Below, piece after piece: positions 25,705-32,057 of a stretch of 50,341 nt of DNA; the first letter of the stretch is position 1; each line of letters begins with the position of its first letter. The position numbers were made by a program, and so were the translations under genes. Source of the stretch: a virus; IMG/VR virus record IMGVR_UViG_3300030419_000543, positions 1-50,341 of that record; one strand, written 5' to 3'. The notes under the pieces are model-generated. The model saw only the letters and a program-made list of their open reading frames with translations, was not told where the DNA came from and did no database searches.

Positions 25705-26200
25705 AAAACATACTGCTATATTAAATGCTACAGAGAAAGATATTAAGAGATTTTGGAGTAAAGTAGATAAAGGTGAAGGTACTTTAACAGAATGTTGGGA
25801 ATGGTTAGGTACTAAAATCGTTGAAGGGTATGGTACATTTTCAATAAAAAACATCGAAGTTAAATGCCATAGATTATCTTTCTTTTTACATACTAGTATT
25901 TTAGATGATAATTTATTAGTGTGTCATATATGTGATAATCCTAGTTGCGTTAATCCTGATCATCTTTGGTTAGGAACTTTACGAGCTAATAATTTTGATA
26001 AAACGTTAAAAGGAAGAAATGCTAAAGGTTCTATGTTTGTTAATAAAACTTTATTGAATGAAAAAGATGTAAAAGAGATATTAATTCGTTTACGTAATAA
26101 AGAGTCTTGTGTGTCTATTGCTAAAGATTACCCTGCCTCTGTTCAAGCTATCAGTCACATAAAAGCAGGAAGGTCTTGGAAACATGTCACGTTATCTTAA
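25694..26200 (+). CDS. Free-standing HNH homing-type endonuclease
   Basis: Encodes 168 aa. An N-terminal FWSKVDKGEGTLTECWEWLG segment and KCHRLSFFL lead into the HNH core at about residues 77-93 (CHICDNPSCVNPDHLWLG; Cys77, Cys80, Cys85, Asn87, His90), the pattern of phage HNH_3 enzymes. The C-terminal 55 residues (LNEKDVKEILIRLRNKESCVSIAKDYP) look like a helix-turn-helix DNA-binding part. It overlaps genes on both sides, and no interrupted gene or intron is visible, so it is intronless and probably spreads by cutting related phages. Its AT-rich codon use agrees with later arrival. Confidence 0.92.
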   Translation: MLSKKHTAILNATEKDIKRFWSKVDKGEGTLTECWEWLGTKIVEGYGTFSIKNIEVKCHRLSFFLHTSILDDNLLVCHICDNPSCVNPDHLWLGTLRANNFDKTLKGRNAKGSMFVNKTLLNEKDVKEILIRLRNKESCVSIAKDYPASVQAISHIKAGRSWKHVTLS

Positions 26201-26384
26201 ACTTAAATACTGGATATTCGATGCCGTAGATAAGATGTTTAGATATTTACTTAAAGAGGGTGAATATAGAAAGAAACCTAAACATACTCCTAAGATAGAA
26301 CGTAAGAATACGCCTCATACTGCATACGAGGCTAGGATGCCTAGTCTTGAGCGTAGGGTAAAAGCAACTAGGGACCAACACTAG
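26184..26384 (+). CDS. Small basic protein
   Basis: The 66-aa product is strongly basic (EYRKKPKHTPKIERKN in the middle, RRVKATRDQH at the end) after an aromatic helix (MSRYLKLKYWIFDAVDKMF). The start lies 17 bases inside the HNH gene. Basic character suggests nucleic-acid contact, but no domain is recognised. Confidence 0.6.
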   Translation: MSRYLKLKYWIFDAVDKMFRYLLKEGEYRKKPKHTPKIERKNTPHTAYEARMPSLERRVKATRDQH

Positions 26385-26401
26385 AGAAAGGTTAAATACA
26401 T

Positions 26402-26737
26402 ATGAACAGCTTACATATTAAGAAGGGAGAAAAGTCCTTGCAAAAAGAAAGCGAGTATGCTAAATACGATGTTGACGGTGATGGTATTGTGTCCGATGAG
26501 GAGATGGCTACTATTCACGCGATCAACGCAGAAGCTAAATCAGAAGCGCAAAAACAGATGGCTTGGGTTGCTATGATATCAATGTTGGTATTTACACTTA
26601 TGGTCTTCTTACCTATCTTTCCTGATGGTAGGATAAAGGCATTAGCTGATCTATTCGGTCTATTCTATATTGGACAGGCTGGTGTCGTAGGTGCTTATAT
26701 GGGTATGACTGCATACATGTCTAATGGAAAGAGGTAA
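26402..26737 (+). CDS. EF-hand membrane protein
   Basis: Encodes 111 aa. Residues 23-34 form a complete EF-hand calcium loop (DVDGDGIVSDEE: Asp23, Asp25, Asp27, Gly28, Ser31, Glu34). A short charged helix follows, then two membrane helices (about 54-73, WVAMISMLVFTLMVFLP, and 83-105). Similar EF-hand plus two-helix proteins occur in marine myo- and podovirus genomes, where their role is unknown. Topology suggests the loop reports calcium on one face of the membrane; a gated channel or holin-like role is a guess. It lies 2 bases before the next gene. Confidence 0.8.
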   Translation: MNSLHIKKGEKSLQKESEYAKYDVDGDGIVSDEEMATIHAINAEAKSEAQKQMAWVAMISMLVFTLMVFLPIFPDGRIKALADLFGLFYIGQAGVVGAYMGMTAYMSNGKR

Positions 26738-26739
26738 GT

Positions 26740-26967
26740 ATGATTGTAATAGCTTTAATAGCTTTAATAATCTCTGTTGATTATTATCAAGATAATGAAT
26801 GGAGATATGTCGGTCAACATGAATGTAATCAAGTTGGCGTGGTAGAACAGACTAAAGCTAGGGTCTATCCTATAGAAGTAGATGGCTTCAAACCTTATAT
26901 TCTTTTTAAGCAGAAGAATAAAGATGGAAGCTATGTAGTTAGTTGTGTGTTGAATAAGGAGAAGTGA
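26740..26967 (+). CDS. Small membrane-anchored or exported protein
   Basis: Encodes 75 aa starting with a hydrophobic segment (MIVIALIALIISVDYY, residues 1-16) that could anchor the protein or be cleaved. The rest is a small polar domain with two Cys (QHECNQVG and VVSCVLN) fit for a disulfide in the periplasm. It immediately follows the EF-hand protein, and both may work at the membrane. Unknown function. Confidence 0.6.
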   Translation: MIVIALIALIISVDYYQDNEWRYVGQHECNQVGVVEQTKARVYPIEVDGFKPYILFKQKNKDGSYVVSCVLNKEK

Positions 26968-26970
26968 GTA

Positions 26971-27201
26971 ATGAGCCTACCTAGTAGAGCGCAATCTGAC
27001 TTAGAGGATAGGGCTAACGAGGTACTAGATATCCTACAACTGGTTCTAGCTACTGAGGTGTGTGACGAAGTGCATAACATTCTTACAGATAAGATTAAAG
27101 AGGCTATGTCAGAAGCTGGTTTGGATGGAGATGATGGAGAGTTTCTTGATGAGGCTACAGAGATGTTGATTAAGATTTTGCAGAAAGAGGATAAGAAATG
27201 A
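26971..27201 (+). CDS. Small acidic helical protein
   Basis: The 76-aa product is acidic and helical (LEDRANEVLDILQLVLATEV and KIKEAMSEAGLDGDDGEF). It begins 3 bases after the previous gene and overlaps the next by 4 (ATGA-type). Acidic early phage proteins sometimes mimic DNA or bind host RNA polymerase, but nothing specific supports that here. Confidence 0.6.
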   Translation: MSLPSRAQSDLEDRANEVLDILQLVLATEVCDEVHNILTDKIKEAMSEAGLDGDDGEFLDEATEMLIKILQKEDKK

Positions 27202-27446
27202 TATTAATCTTAGCAATCTGTGAGACATGTAGGAATACACAAGAAGTACACCATCTTGATTTCTCTAAAGTCTCTTGTAGAAGTTGTGGCAGTGACATAG
27301 AGAATGATGTAGTAGATGTAAAGAATATAGAAGAACCTACTACGTTACAGAAATTGTCAATGATGAAAAAAAATGTCAGGGACTTGCAAGAATCCTTGAC
27401 AAATGCCAATAAGCGTATCAAATACTTGCTTGATATCTACAACTAA
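27198..27446 (+). CDS. Zinc-ribbon plus coiled-coil small protein
   Basis: Encodes 82 aa. Cys9-x2-Cys12 (CETC) and Cys28-x2-Cys31 (CRSC) with 15 residues between form a zinc ribbon. An acidic linker follows, then a C-terminal coiled-coil helix (MMKKNVRDLQESLTNANKRI). This shape is typical of small transcription or replication adaptor proteins, but no partner is evident. It overlaps the preceding gene by 4 bases. Confidence 0.65.
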   Translation: MILILAICETCRNTQEVHHLDFSKVSCRSCGSDIENDVVDVKNIEEPTTLQKLSMMKKNVRDLQESLTNANKRIKYLLDIYN

Positions 27447-27494
27447 TAATGATCTTGTCAAGCTCTAATTTTGTCAACATAGGATAATATTGTC

Positions 27495-27704
27495 ATGGGT
27501 AAGAAAAATAAATGGTGGAAGGATACACCACCTAAGTTTAAATATAAGATACCTAAATCTCGTATGGAGAAAGACGGTAGGGGATGGCGTGTTAAAAAGA
27601 GTGAAGAGGAATTAGATGATGAGCATACTGCTAATGAATTCCTTAGACGTAAGAGAGAGACAGAACTGTGGGCTAAATACTTAGACGGTAGGACGTTTAC
27701 GTAA
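27495..27704 (+). CDS. Small basic protein before the 12-bp repeats
   Basis: The 69-aa product is basic and tryptophan-containing (MGKKNKWWKDTPPKFKYKIP), with an acidic middle (KKSEEELDDEH). Its stop codon TAA runs directly into the first 12-bp repeat. The preceding gap contains three TTGTCA motifs. No family recognised. Confidence 0.6.
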   Translation: MGKKNKWWKDTPPKFKYKIPKSRMEKDGRGWRVKKSEEELDDEHTANEFLRRKRETELWAKYLDGRTFT

Positions 27705-27771
27705 ACTATTTTGTCAACTATTTTGTCAACTATTTTGTCAACTATTTTGTCAACCAATAAACTATTTTGTC
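27704..27771 (+). repeat. Tandem 12-bp repeat AACTATTTTGTC (5 copies)
   Basis: Four exact copies of AACTATTTTGTC lie head to tail at 27704-27751 and a fifth follows after 8 bases at 27760-27771. The array occupies the gap between two early genes and begins on the last base of a stop codon. The same 12-mer recurs at 29388-29455 and 32161-32172 in the same orientation. On the other strand each unit reads GACAAAATAGTT, so with the next unit it gives TTGACA -35-like boxes. Possible roles are replication iterons or regulator sites. Confidence 0.9.
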
Positions 27772-27792
27772 AACCTATAAAGGAAGAGTACA

Positions 27793-28113
27793 GTGCAGAG
27801 TGAAGCAGTAAAGGTCGAGATTAAAAAGCGCAACGATGGGAAGTACAACGTCTATCAGGAATTCACCATTAACTCAGCAGTACGTCAAGGGAAGGAAGCA
27901 CTATTCTATTGTGACGTAGCAGATGAAGAGAAAGACGGTAAAGAAGTATTTGATTCCATTAGGAACAATAAGTTTACTGTACATAAACGCATCGCCCGTT
28001 GGATAACAGTTGCGGTTCTACAAAACAAAAAGCTTGCTACAGAATACTGCAAGAAGACATGGGGCAGACAGTGCTTTAAAGAGAAAGAAGGTATGTCTGT
28101 AACGTACGTATGA
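27793..28113 (+). CDS. Early hypothetical protein, GTG start
   Basis: Encodes 106 aa from GTG 27793, which has AGGAAGAG about 6 bases upstream; no better ATG exists. The N-terminal strand pattern (VKVEIKKRNDGKYNVYQEF) suggests a small beta domain, followed by a helical basic part (KRIARWITVAVLQNKKL). It lies just after the first repeat array. No known family. Confidence 0.6.
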   Translation: MQSEAVKVEIKKRNDGKYNVYQEFTINSAVRQGKEALFYCDVADEEKDGKEVFDSIRNNKFTVHKRIARWITVAVLQNKKLATEYCKKTWGRQCFKEKEGMSVTYV

Positions 28114-28120
28114 GCTATGT

Positions 28121-28192
28121 AGGTGTTACGTAATACGAATACCTGTAATATATTTACTATTAGATTTCCGTGTCACTCGTGTCATCGTGTCA
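28121..28192 (+). promoter_or_regulatory. Hairpin and triple CGTGTCA repeat in an intergenic gap
   Basis: After the stop at 28113, AGGTGTT (28121-28127) pairs with AATACCT (28138-28144) around a 10-base loop (one G-U pair), a weak terminator-like stem without a U-run. Next come three CGTGTCA copies (28169, 28178 and 28186), and then TTGACA at 28210. Together they look like a gene boundary with a regulator site before a new small-gene group. Confidence 0.35.
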
Positions 28193-28247
28193 CCTTTTAA
28201 AAAAAGTTCTTGACAAGGGTTTTCGAATGTGGAGAATGGGGTTTAAT

Positions 28248-28361
28248 ATGGTTAAAATTTTAAAATACATTCCGAAAAAGTTACATTATCCACTTGGATT
28301 TATAGTTGGTTTTATTGATCAATTATTGTTAAAAAGGAGATTTCGAAAATGGTCAAGTTGA
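28248..28361 (+). CDS. Possible short membrane peptide
   Basis: ATG 28248 gives 37 aa: a basic start (MVKILKYIPKKLHYP), one hydrophobic helix (LGFIVGFIDQLLL) and a basic end (KRRFRKWSS). An in-frame GTG at 28170 is inside the CGTGTCA repeats and unlikely. It overlaps the next gene start by 13 bases. No clear SD, so it is only a possible gene. Confidence 0.35.
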   Translation: MVKILKYIPKKLHYPLGFIVGFIDQLLLKRRFRKWSS

Positions 28362-28537
28362 CTCGTAAGCAGAAAGAAGCCCTTAAAGAAGTGTGGAATA
28401 GGGATTGGCTGAAACCTTCATCTTACTTAGCATTTCGGCGTACTGTAGAGGGTACAGTCTTTATGGACGATGCAATAGTAGTCCCATATTGCGGAATGTT
28501 CTTGGCTATCGAGACTGATGGCTACATCCACTCATAA
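28349..28537 (+). CDS. Small conserved phage-type protein
   Basis: Encodes 62 aa with a strong AAAGGAG SD 9 bases before ATG 28349. The layout, KLTRKQKEALKEVWNRDW then SYLAFRRTV and a C-terminal VPYCGMFLAIETDGYIHS, resembles a small family seen in many phages and plasmids near DNA-related genes. Function is not known. Confidence 0.65.
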   Translation: MVKLTRKQKEALKEVWNRDWLKPSSYLAFRRTVEGTVFMDDAIVVPYCGMFLAIETDGYIHS

Positions 28538-28553
28538 ACAGGAGTAACGTAGC

Positions 28554-28790
28554 GTGTTGCCAATCACACAAATTCTGGAAGTCTTATATAATACACGTAA
28601 CGAGATGCGCTTACAGGAGCAAAAGAACCATCACGGTTGCATTGACGCATATTGTAAGCATTGTGATTATGAGACAGGTTTTAAATTTTCAACTTTAGAT
28701 AGTTTAATAGATGAACTAGAAGATGTTAAATATGGTGATGTTATTAAAGCTTTAAAGAATAGAGACAAGTACTGTAAAGGAGTAACGTAG
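28554..28790 (+). CDS. Small Cys/His protein, GTG start
   Basis: The 78-aa product starts at GTG 28554, chosen because AGGAGTAACGTAG stands directly before it, the same 13-base block that precedes the next gene. Residues about 26-37 (HHGCIDAYCKHCDYE) offer two His and three Cys for metal binding. The rest is acidic and helical. No family recognised. Confidence 0.6.
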   Translation: MLPITQILEVLYNTRNEMRLQEQKNHHGCIDAYCKHCDYETGFKFSTLDSLIDELEDVKYGDVIKALKNRDKYCKGVT

Positions 28791-28791
28791 T

Positions 28792-29043
28792 ATGGCATTT
28801 ACACGTAGACACTATGAAGCGGTAGGAGATATTATAGCACGTAGCGGAGATGAAGAGTTACGTTCTATGTTAGAAGAGTATTTCTCAGAAATGTTCGACA
28901 AAGATAATCCTCTATACAAGAGAGAGTTATTCCAACGCCGTTGTAATGTAGAAGTTACGAAGGAGAAAAGAGAAGGCAGTTATCTAAAAGATGGTGTGTA
29001 TTACTCTGCCGATGGAACAGCTTTGATGGATTGGAACCTCTAA
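28792..29043 (+). CDS. Small conserved phage-type protein
   Basis: Encodes 83 aa. The start FTRRHYEAVGDIIARSG and the later FSEMFDKDNPLYKRELFQRR follow a pattern known from many phage hypothetical proteins (F-RRHYEAIA-II ... DNP-F-RERF). AGGAGTAACGTAG precedes the ATG. The stop overlaps the next ATG by one base. The family is common but without assigned function. Confidence 0.65.
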   Translation: MAFTRRHYEAVGDIIARSGDEELRSMLEEYFSEMFDKDNPLYKRELFQRRCNVEVTKEKREGSYLKDGVYYSADGTALMDWNL

Positions 29044-29381
29044 TGTCTAGTAGACACAAAGAACATGCACATATGTTAATAGCAGATAACTCTATTGATC
29101 ATATCCGCATACTTATACGTGAATTAGTAGTGTTCGATAATAGATTATGTGATCCTGTTACTGGTGAGGACATGTCTTTATCTAAGACTAAAACAGTCAT
29201 TCGAAAGATGATTGAGATAACTAGAAAGAAGCTATTAAATCCATTAACTCATAGGGGTTGGATAACTGACGGAGCAGTAAACGAGTTAGACCTATTGAGT
29301 GAAAGTCTTGATGATGTTAAGTATAAGGTTAGACTATCACCAAAAAAGCGAATACTTAAAAAAGATATTGCGTGGAATTAA
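29043..29381 (+). CDS. Early hypothetical protein, helical
   Basis: From ATG 29043 (within TAATG at the previous stop) the product is 112 aa; a longer TTG start is less likely. It is helical and basic (MSSRHKEHAHMLIADNSIDH, later KTKTVIRKMIEITRKKL). It is the last gene before the second repeat array and the structured leader. Unknown function. Confidence 0.6.
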   Translation: MSSRHKEHAHMLIADNSIDHIRILIRELVVFDNRLCDPVTGEDMSLSKTKTVIRKMIEITRKKLLNPLTHRGWITDGAVNELDLLSESLDDVKYKVRLSPKKRILKKDIAWN

Positions 29382-29387
29382 TCAGGA

Positions 29388-29455
29388 AACTATTTTGTCA
29401 ACTATGAAACTATTTTGTCAGCATAAAATGAAACTATTTTGTCAACTATTTTGTC
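29388..29455 (+). repeat. Second array of AACTATTTTGTC (4 copies)
   Basis: Four exact 12-bp copies at 29388-29399, 29408-29419, 29432-29443 and 29444-29455, the last two head to tail. They lie between a stop at 29381 and the structured leader that begins at 29456. Same orientation as the array at 27704. A gap of this type with iterons, AT-rich DNA and hairpins is what a replication origin often looks like, though nothing here proves it. Confidence 0.9.
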
Positions 29456-29652
29456 AACGCCTAACGCTTAAGAGTATATGAGGTTTCGTGGTTGGCCCTT
29501 ATATACTATCTAGCGAGGCGTTAACGATGGCGGCGGCGAGAGAGGTTTTTTGTCTCCTTCCTCTTTTGCCGTCGTCGCTTCTTTTTACCTTTTGCTAGCG
29601 TCTTCTTACGTAATAAAAGACTGCTAAAGACGCTTGCAAATTACCGCCGCCA
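29456..29652 (+). ncRNA. Structured leader or ncRNA with competing hairpins
   Basis: Hairpin 1 (29456-29522) has three stacked helices: AACGCCT/AGGCGTT, CGCT/AGCG and AGTATATGAGG/CCTTATATACT, with a 13-base loop. Hairpin 2 (29528-29577) is an 18-pair stem with several G-U pairs around a 14-base loop. Hairpin 3 pairs AGCGTCTT (29597-29604) with AAGACGCT (29627-29634). TGGCGGCGG (29528-29536), used in hairpin 2, pairs perfectly with CCGCCGCCA (29644-29652) instead, 47 bases before the DUF932 start. No reading frame explains the region. Structures were found by eye; no folding energy was computed. Confidence 0.6.
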
Positions 29653-29698
29653 AGTCTATATCTTGGCTTATCTGAAACGTGACTAGAAAGGATTTATA

Positions 29699-30880
29699 AT
29701 GTCACATGAAATTGAGACGATGGCTTATGCAGGTGAAGTGCCTTGGCATGGGCTAGGTAATCCCGTTACTAATGAGATGTCACCATCCGAAATGATGGTG
29801 GCAGCGGGTGTCGATTGGGAAGTACAATTGACAGCGAACCACTATCCACCAGACCACGCGCATTTTGCTGGTCAACCAGTACCAGACTCCCATTTTATTG
29901 AACGCTCTAGCGATGGTAAAATATTGGGCGAGTACGTTGCCGGGACACAATACAAGACATTTCAGAATAAAGACTTGTTTGAGTTCTTCGCCCCGTTCAT
30001 TGATGATGGTAGCATGTTCTTACATACTGCCGGGTCGTTATTCGGTGGTAGAAAGGTATGGTGCATGGCTACGACTAATGAGGGTTTTACACTCGGCAAG
30101 GATGACCAAGTGAATAATAACCTACTGTTCACGATTGCTCATACTGGCGTTAATGCTAACAGTGCTTTATTAACACCTATTAGAGTGGTGTGTAATAATA
30201 CGATGCGTCTCGCTCTACAGAGTAGTGACGATATTGTCACCCATAATCACAAGGTGCCTTTCGACGCTGACGCAATGAAGGTTGCCTTGGGTATATCGTC
30301 GGAGAACTTCGGAAAGTTTGAAGAGCTTGCTAAGGCTATGGCTAAGAAAGTTCTTCAAGGTGAAGAGGAAATAGAGTTCTTTAAATATGTCTTCGGTGGA
30401 AAAGAGCGTGTCGGTGATAACAATGTTGTCATTCAATCGGAAGGTGTCAGAAAAGCTATGTCATACTTTCGCGGTCAACCTTTCGCTGCTACTTCTAGCA
30501 AGGGTAAGAATGTCACCAAGAAAGAACTTGAAGAGCGCAACGCTTCACAAGCTGCTACGCTTCAAGATCTTATTGATAGCATCAAAGCTGGTAGGGATAT
30601 AGATGTCGATAGCTTGACCAGTGTCAATGCCGATACTGATGCCGTCGAGGTAGAGTCTGTCAACGATGATGCGACTATCAACCCCGGTTGGAATCTCAAA
30701 AGTTCTGAGGGTACGCTTTGGGGTGCTTACCAGACTGTCATGTATATGGCAGATCATAAACCTGTCAGAAACTACGGCGATGATATCAGGCTTGACCGTG
30801 CGCTCTATGGTGCGCCAAGTGGCGGTCGTGACGTTAAAGGTAAGGCCCATGAAAAAGCCCTTGAGCTTGTGGCGGCATAA
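29699..30880 (+). CDS. DUF932 phage/plasmid-like protein
   Basis: Encodes 393 aa of the DUF932 family (phage/plasmid-like). The start SHEIETMAYAGEVPWHGLGN, then WEVQLTANHY, QYKTFQNKDLFEFF, GGRKVWCMAT and RVVCNNTMRLAL are typical landmarks. The family is common on plasmids and large phages, often near DNA-replication or partition genes; its function is not established. AAAGGA stands 9 bases before the ATG, after the long structured leader, so expression is probably controlled at RNA level. More GTC, GCC and GGC codons than the AT-rich neighbours suggest a separate origin for this cassette. Confidence 0.88.
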   Translation: MSHEIETMAYAGEVPWHGLGNPVTNEMSPSEMMVAAGVDWEVQLTANHYPPDHAHFAGQPVPDSHFIERSSDGKILGEYVAGTQYKTFQNKDLFEFFAPFIDDGSMFLHTAGSLFGGRKVWCMATTNEGFTLGKDDQVNNNLLFTIAHTGVNANSALLTPIRVVCNNTMRLALQSSDDIVTHNHKVPFDADAMKVALGISSENFGKFEELAKAMAKKVLQGEEEIEFFKYVFGGKERVGDNNVVIQSEGVRKAMSYFRGQPFAATSSKGKNVTKKELEERNASQAATLQDLIDSIKAGRDIDVDSLTSVNADTDAVEVESVNDDATINPGWNLKSSEGTLWGAYQTVMYMADHKPVRNYGDDIRLDRALYGAPSGGRDVKGKAHEKALELVAA

Positions 30881-30883
30881 TCG

Positions 30884-30961
30884 ATGGAATTGCTTCTTGT
30901 TCTCTATCGATTGGGTCTGGTTGCTGTTGCTGTTCTTGTTCTTATGATCTTGATGGGATAG
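30884..30961 (+). CDS. Possible 25-aa membrane peptide
   Basis: ATG 30884, 3 bases after the DUF932 stop, opens 25 codons that form a single hydrophobic helix (LLLVLYRLGLVAVAVLVLMI) before TAG. Tight spacing allows translational coupling. It is too short for certainty, but the composition is cleanly transmembrane and a terminator follows shortly. Confidence 0.4.
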   Translation: MELLLVLYRLGLVAVAVLVLMILMG

Positions 30962-30998
30962 CGACCATATAAACTAACTTTTAATATTTAAACTGTAC

Positions 30999-31045
30999 AA
31001 CGGTGAAGCATTCAAGTATAAGAGTGCTTCACCGTTTTCTTTTTA
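30999..31045 (+). terminator. Strong rho-independent terminator
   Basis: AACGGTGAAGCA (30999-31010) and TGCTTCACCGTT (31025-31036) form a perfect 12-bp stem with a 14-base loop, followed by TTCTTTTT. It ends the DUF932 transcript and stands only 28 bases before the next start codon, so the following genes need read-through or their own promoter. Confidence 0.9.
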
Positions 31046-31072
31046 ACTACACATACAAGGAAGGATGAACAA

Positions 31073-31288
31073 ATGCAGATTACAAGAGTTAGCAAGTATT
31101 CAAACACTACGAACACGCAAGAGATTGACGTTACACATGAGCAATTAGACGCTTGGCGGTCTGGGGTATTGATACAGGTTGCAATGCCACATCTCTCCGC
31201 TGACGAGCGCGAATTCATCATGACAGGCATTACCAGCGATGAATGGAATAAATTATTCCCGCCAGAAAGTGAGGATGTAACATGGTAG
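31073..31288 (+). CDS. Small conserved plasmid/phage protein
   Basis: Encodes 71 aa. EQLDAWRSGVLIQVAMPHLS followed by ADEREFIMTGITSDEWN is a pattern I know from small proteins shared by plasmids and phages and often found near DUF932 genes. Function unknown. AAGGAAGG lies 9 bases before the ATG, inside a 14-base block (ACATACAAGGAAGG, 31051-31064) that recurs at 32775-32788. Confidence 0.7.
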   Translation: MQITRVSKYSNTTNTQEIDVTHEQLDAWRSGVLIQVAMPHLSADEREFIMTGITSDEWNKLFPPESEDVTW

Positions 31289-31500
31289 ATCCTAAAACAG
31301 TTAAAAACATGAAAACCCTTACTTGCTCTATCTGCGACAGTGAGTATACCGGATGGGGTAACAATGCTTGGCCTATTAATGAGGGTCGGTGCTGTGATGA
31401 TTGCAATGGTAATCACGTTTTGCTTGCACGACTCGCTAGAATGCATAAACTCGACACATTAGGTGATCAATCTGACTTAGAGGTGTTTGATGATGATTAA
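31282..31500 (+). CDS. Small zinc-ribbon protein
   Basis: The 72-aa product has Cys15-x2-Cys18 (CSICDSEYTGWGNNAWP) and a second cluster RCCDDCNGNHVLLARL, together a treble-clef or ribbon-like zinc site. It overlaps the previous gene by 7 bases and the next by 11. Proteins of this shape travel with DUF932 cassettes on plasmids and phages. Role unknown. Confidence 0.7.
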   Translation: MVDPKTVKNMKTLTCSICDSEYTGWGNNAWPINEGRCCDDCNGNHVLLARLARMHKLDTLGDQSDLEVFDDD

Positions 31501-31642
31501 GAATATCCGCTTTAAACGTTTGAATGAACCGCACTATGATGATTACAAGTATCGCTCCGACATGCTCGACAACTTGAAAGCTATGCTTGCAATAGTCGGT
31601 GTATTATTGGCATTGTTCACAGTCTGGGTAATCACGCCCTAA
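31490..31642 (+). CDS. Small tail-anchored membrane protein, 50 aa
   Basis: ATG 31490 overlaps the previous stop and encodes 50 aa: a charged N-terminal part (MMIKNIRFKRLNEPHYDDYK) and one C-terminal membrane helix (AMLAIVGVLLALFTVWVI). GAGGTG lies 5 bases upstream. The gene fits exactly between two neighbours, so I think it is real although short. No family known. Confidence 0.6.
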   Translation: MMIKNIRFKRLNEPHYDDYKYRSDMLDNLKAMLAIVGVLLALFTVWVITP

Positions 31643-31668
31643 AACATCATAAGGAAGGAGATTATAAA

Positions 31669-31998
31669 ATGAGTATTGAATTAAGACATGGTATTTTCGA
31701 GAACTTTGACGGTAAGCTCGAACACAGTTCCAAACTTTATGTCTTTGACGTTAACAAGATCTGGATAAATCAACGTTTTGAGAATGAAGATGGAACAGAA
31801 GTATTCACGCTCTATTTGAGTGAAAGTAACGGTACAGTTCACCAAGTAAAGCTATTCACTACCGACCAGAAAACAGAGATAACCTTGACACCAGATGCAG
31901 AACGTAGGTTTAACAGCATTCCACAAGCTGCGAGGGGTTCTATTGTGGATATGGTCGTGCCTAATGATGCGATAGACGAGCCAATTAAGCCTATCTGA
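31669..31998 (+). CDS. Hypothetical protein of the DUF932 cassette
   Basis: Encodes 109 aa with an AAGGAAGGAG SD. The sequence is mainly beta-like (SKLYVFDVNKIWINQRF, TVHQVKLFTTDQKTEITL) with a C-terminal helix. It is last in the cassette and is followed after about 27 bases by a terminator. No family recognised. Confidence 0.65.
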   Translation: MSIELRHGIFENFDGKLEHSSKLYVFDVNKIWINQRFENEDGTEVFTLYLSESNGTVHQVKLFTTDQKTEITLTPDAERRFNSIPQAARGSIVDMVVPNDAIDEPIKPI

Positions 31999-32024
31999 TA
32001 CAACTAATCCTCCCTAGAAACTTA

Positions 32025-32057
32025 GCCCCTTGCATGGTTTGCGAGGGGTTCTTTTTT
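32025..32057 (+). terminator. Rho-independent terminator
   Basis: CCCCTTGCA (32026-32034) pairs with TGCGAGGGG (32040-32048), one G-U pair, 5-base loop, followed by TTCTTTTTTG. It closes the rightward cassette 29699-31998. Confidence 0.88.

Noticed and set aside
27458-27757. Reverse-strand frame with a VDKI repeat at its start
   Set aside because: The VDKI units are just the 12-bp DNA repeats translated, and the rest is antisense to a better forward gene.
27704-29455. CRISPR-like array
   Set aside because: The unit is 12 bp, mostly head to tail without unique spacers, and no cas genes are present.
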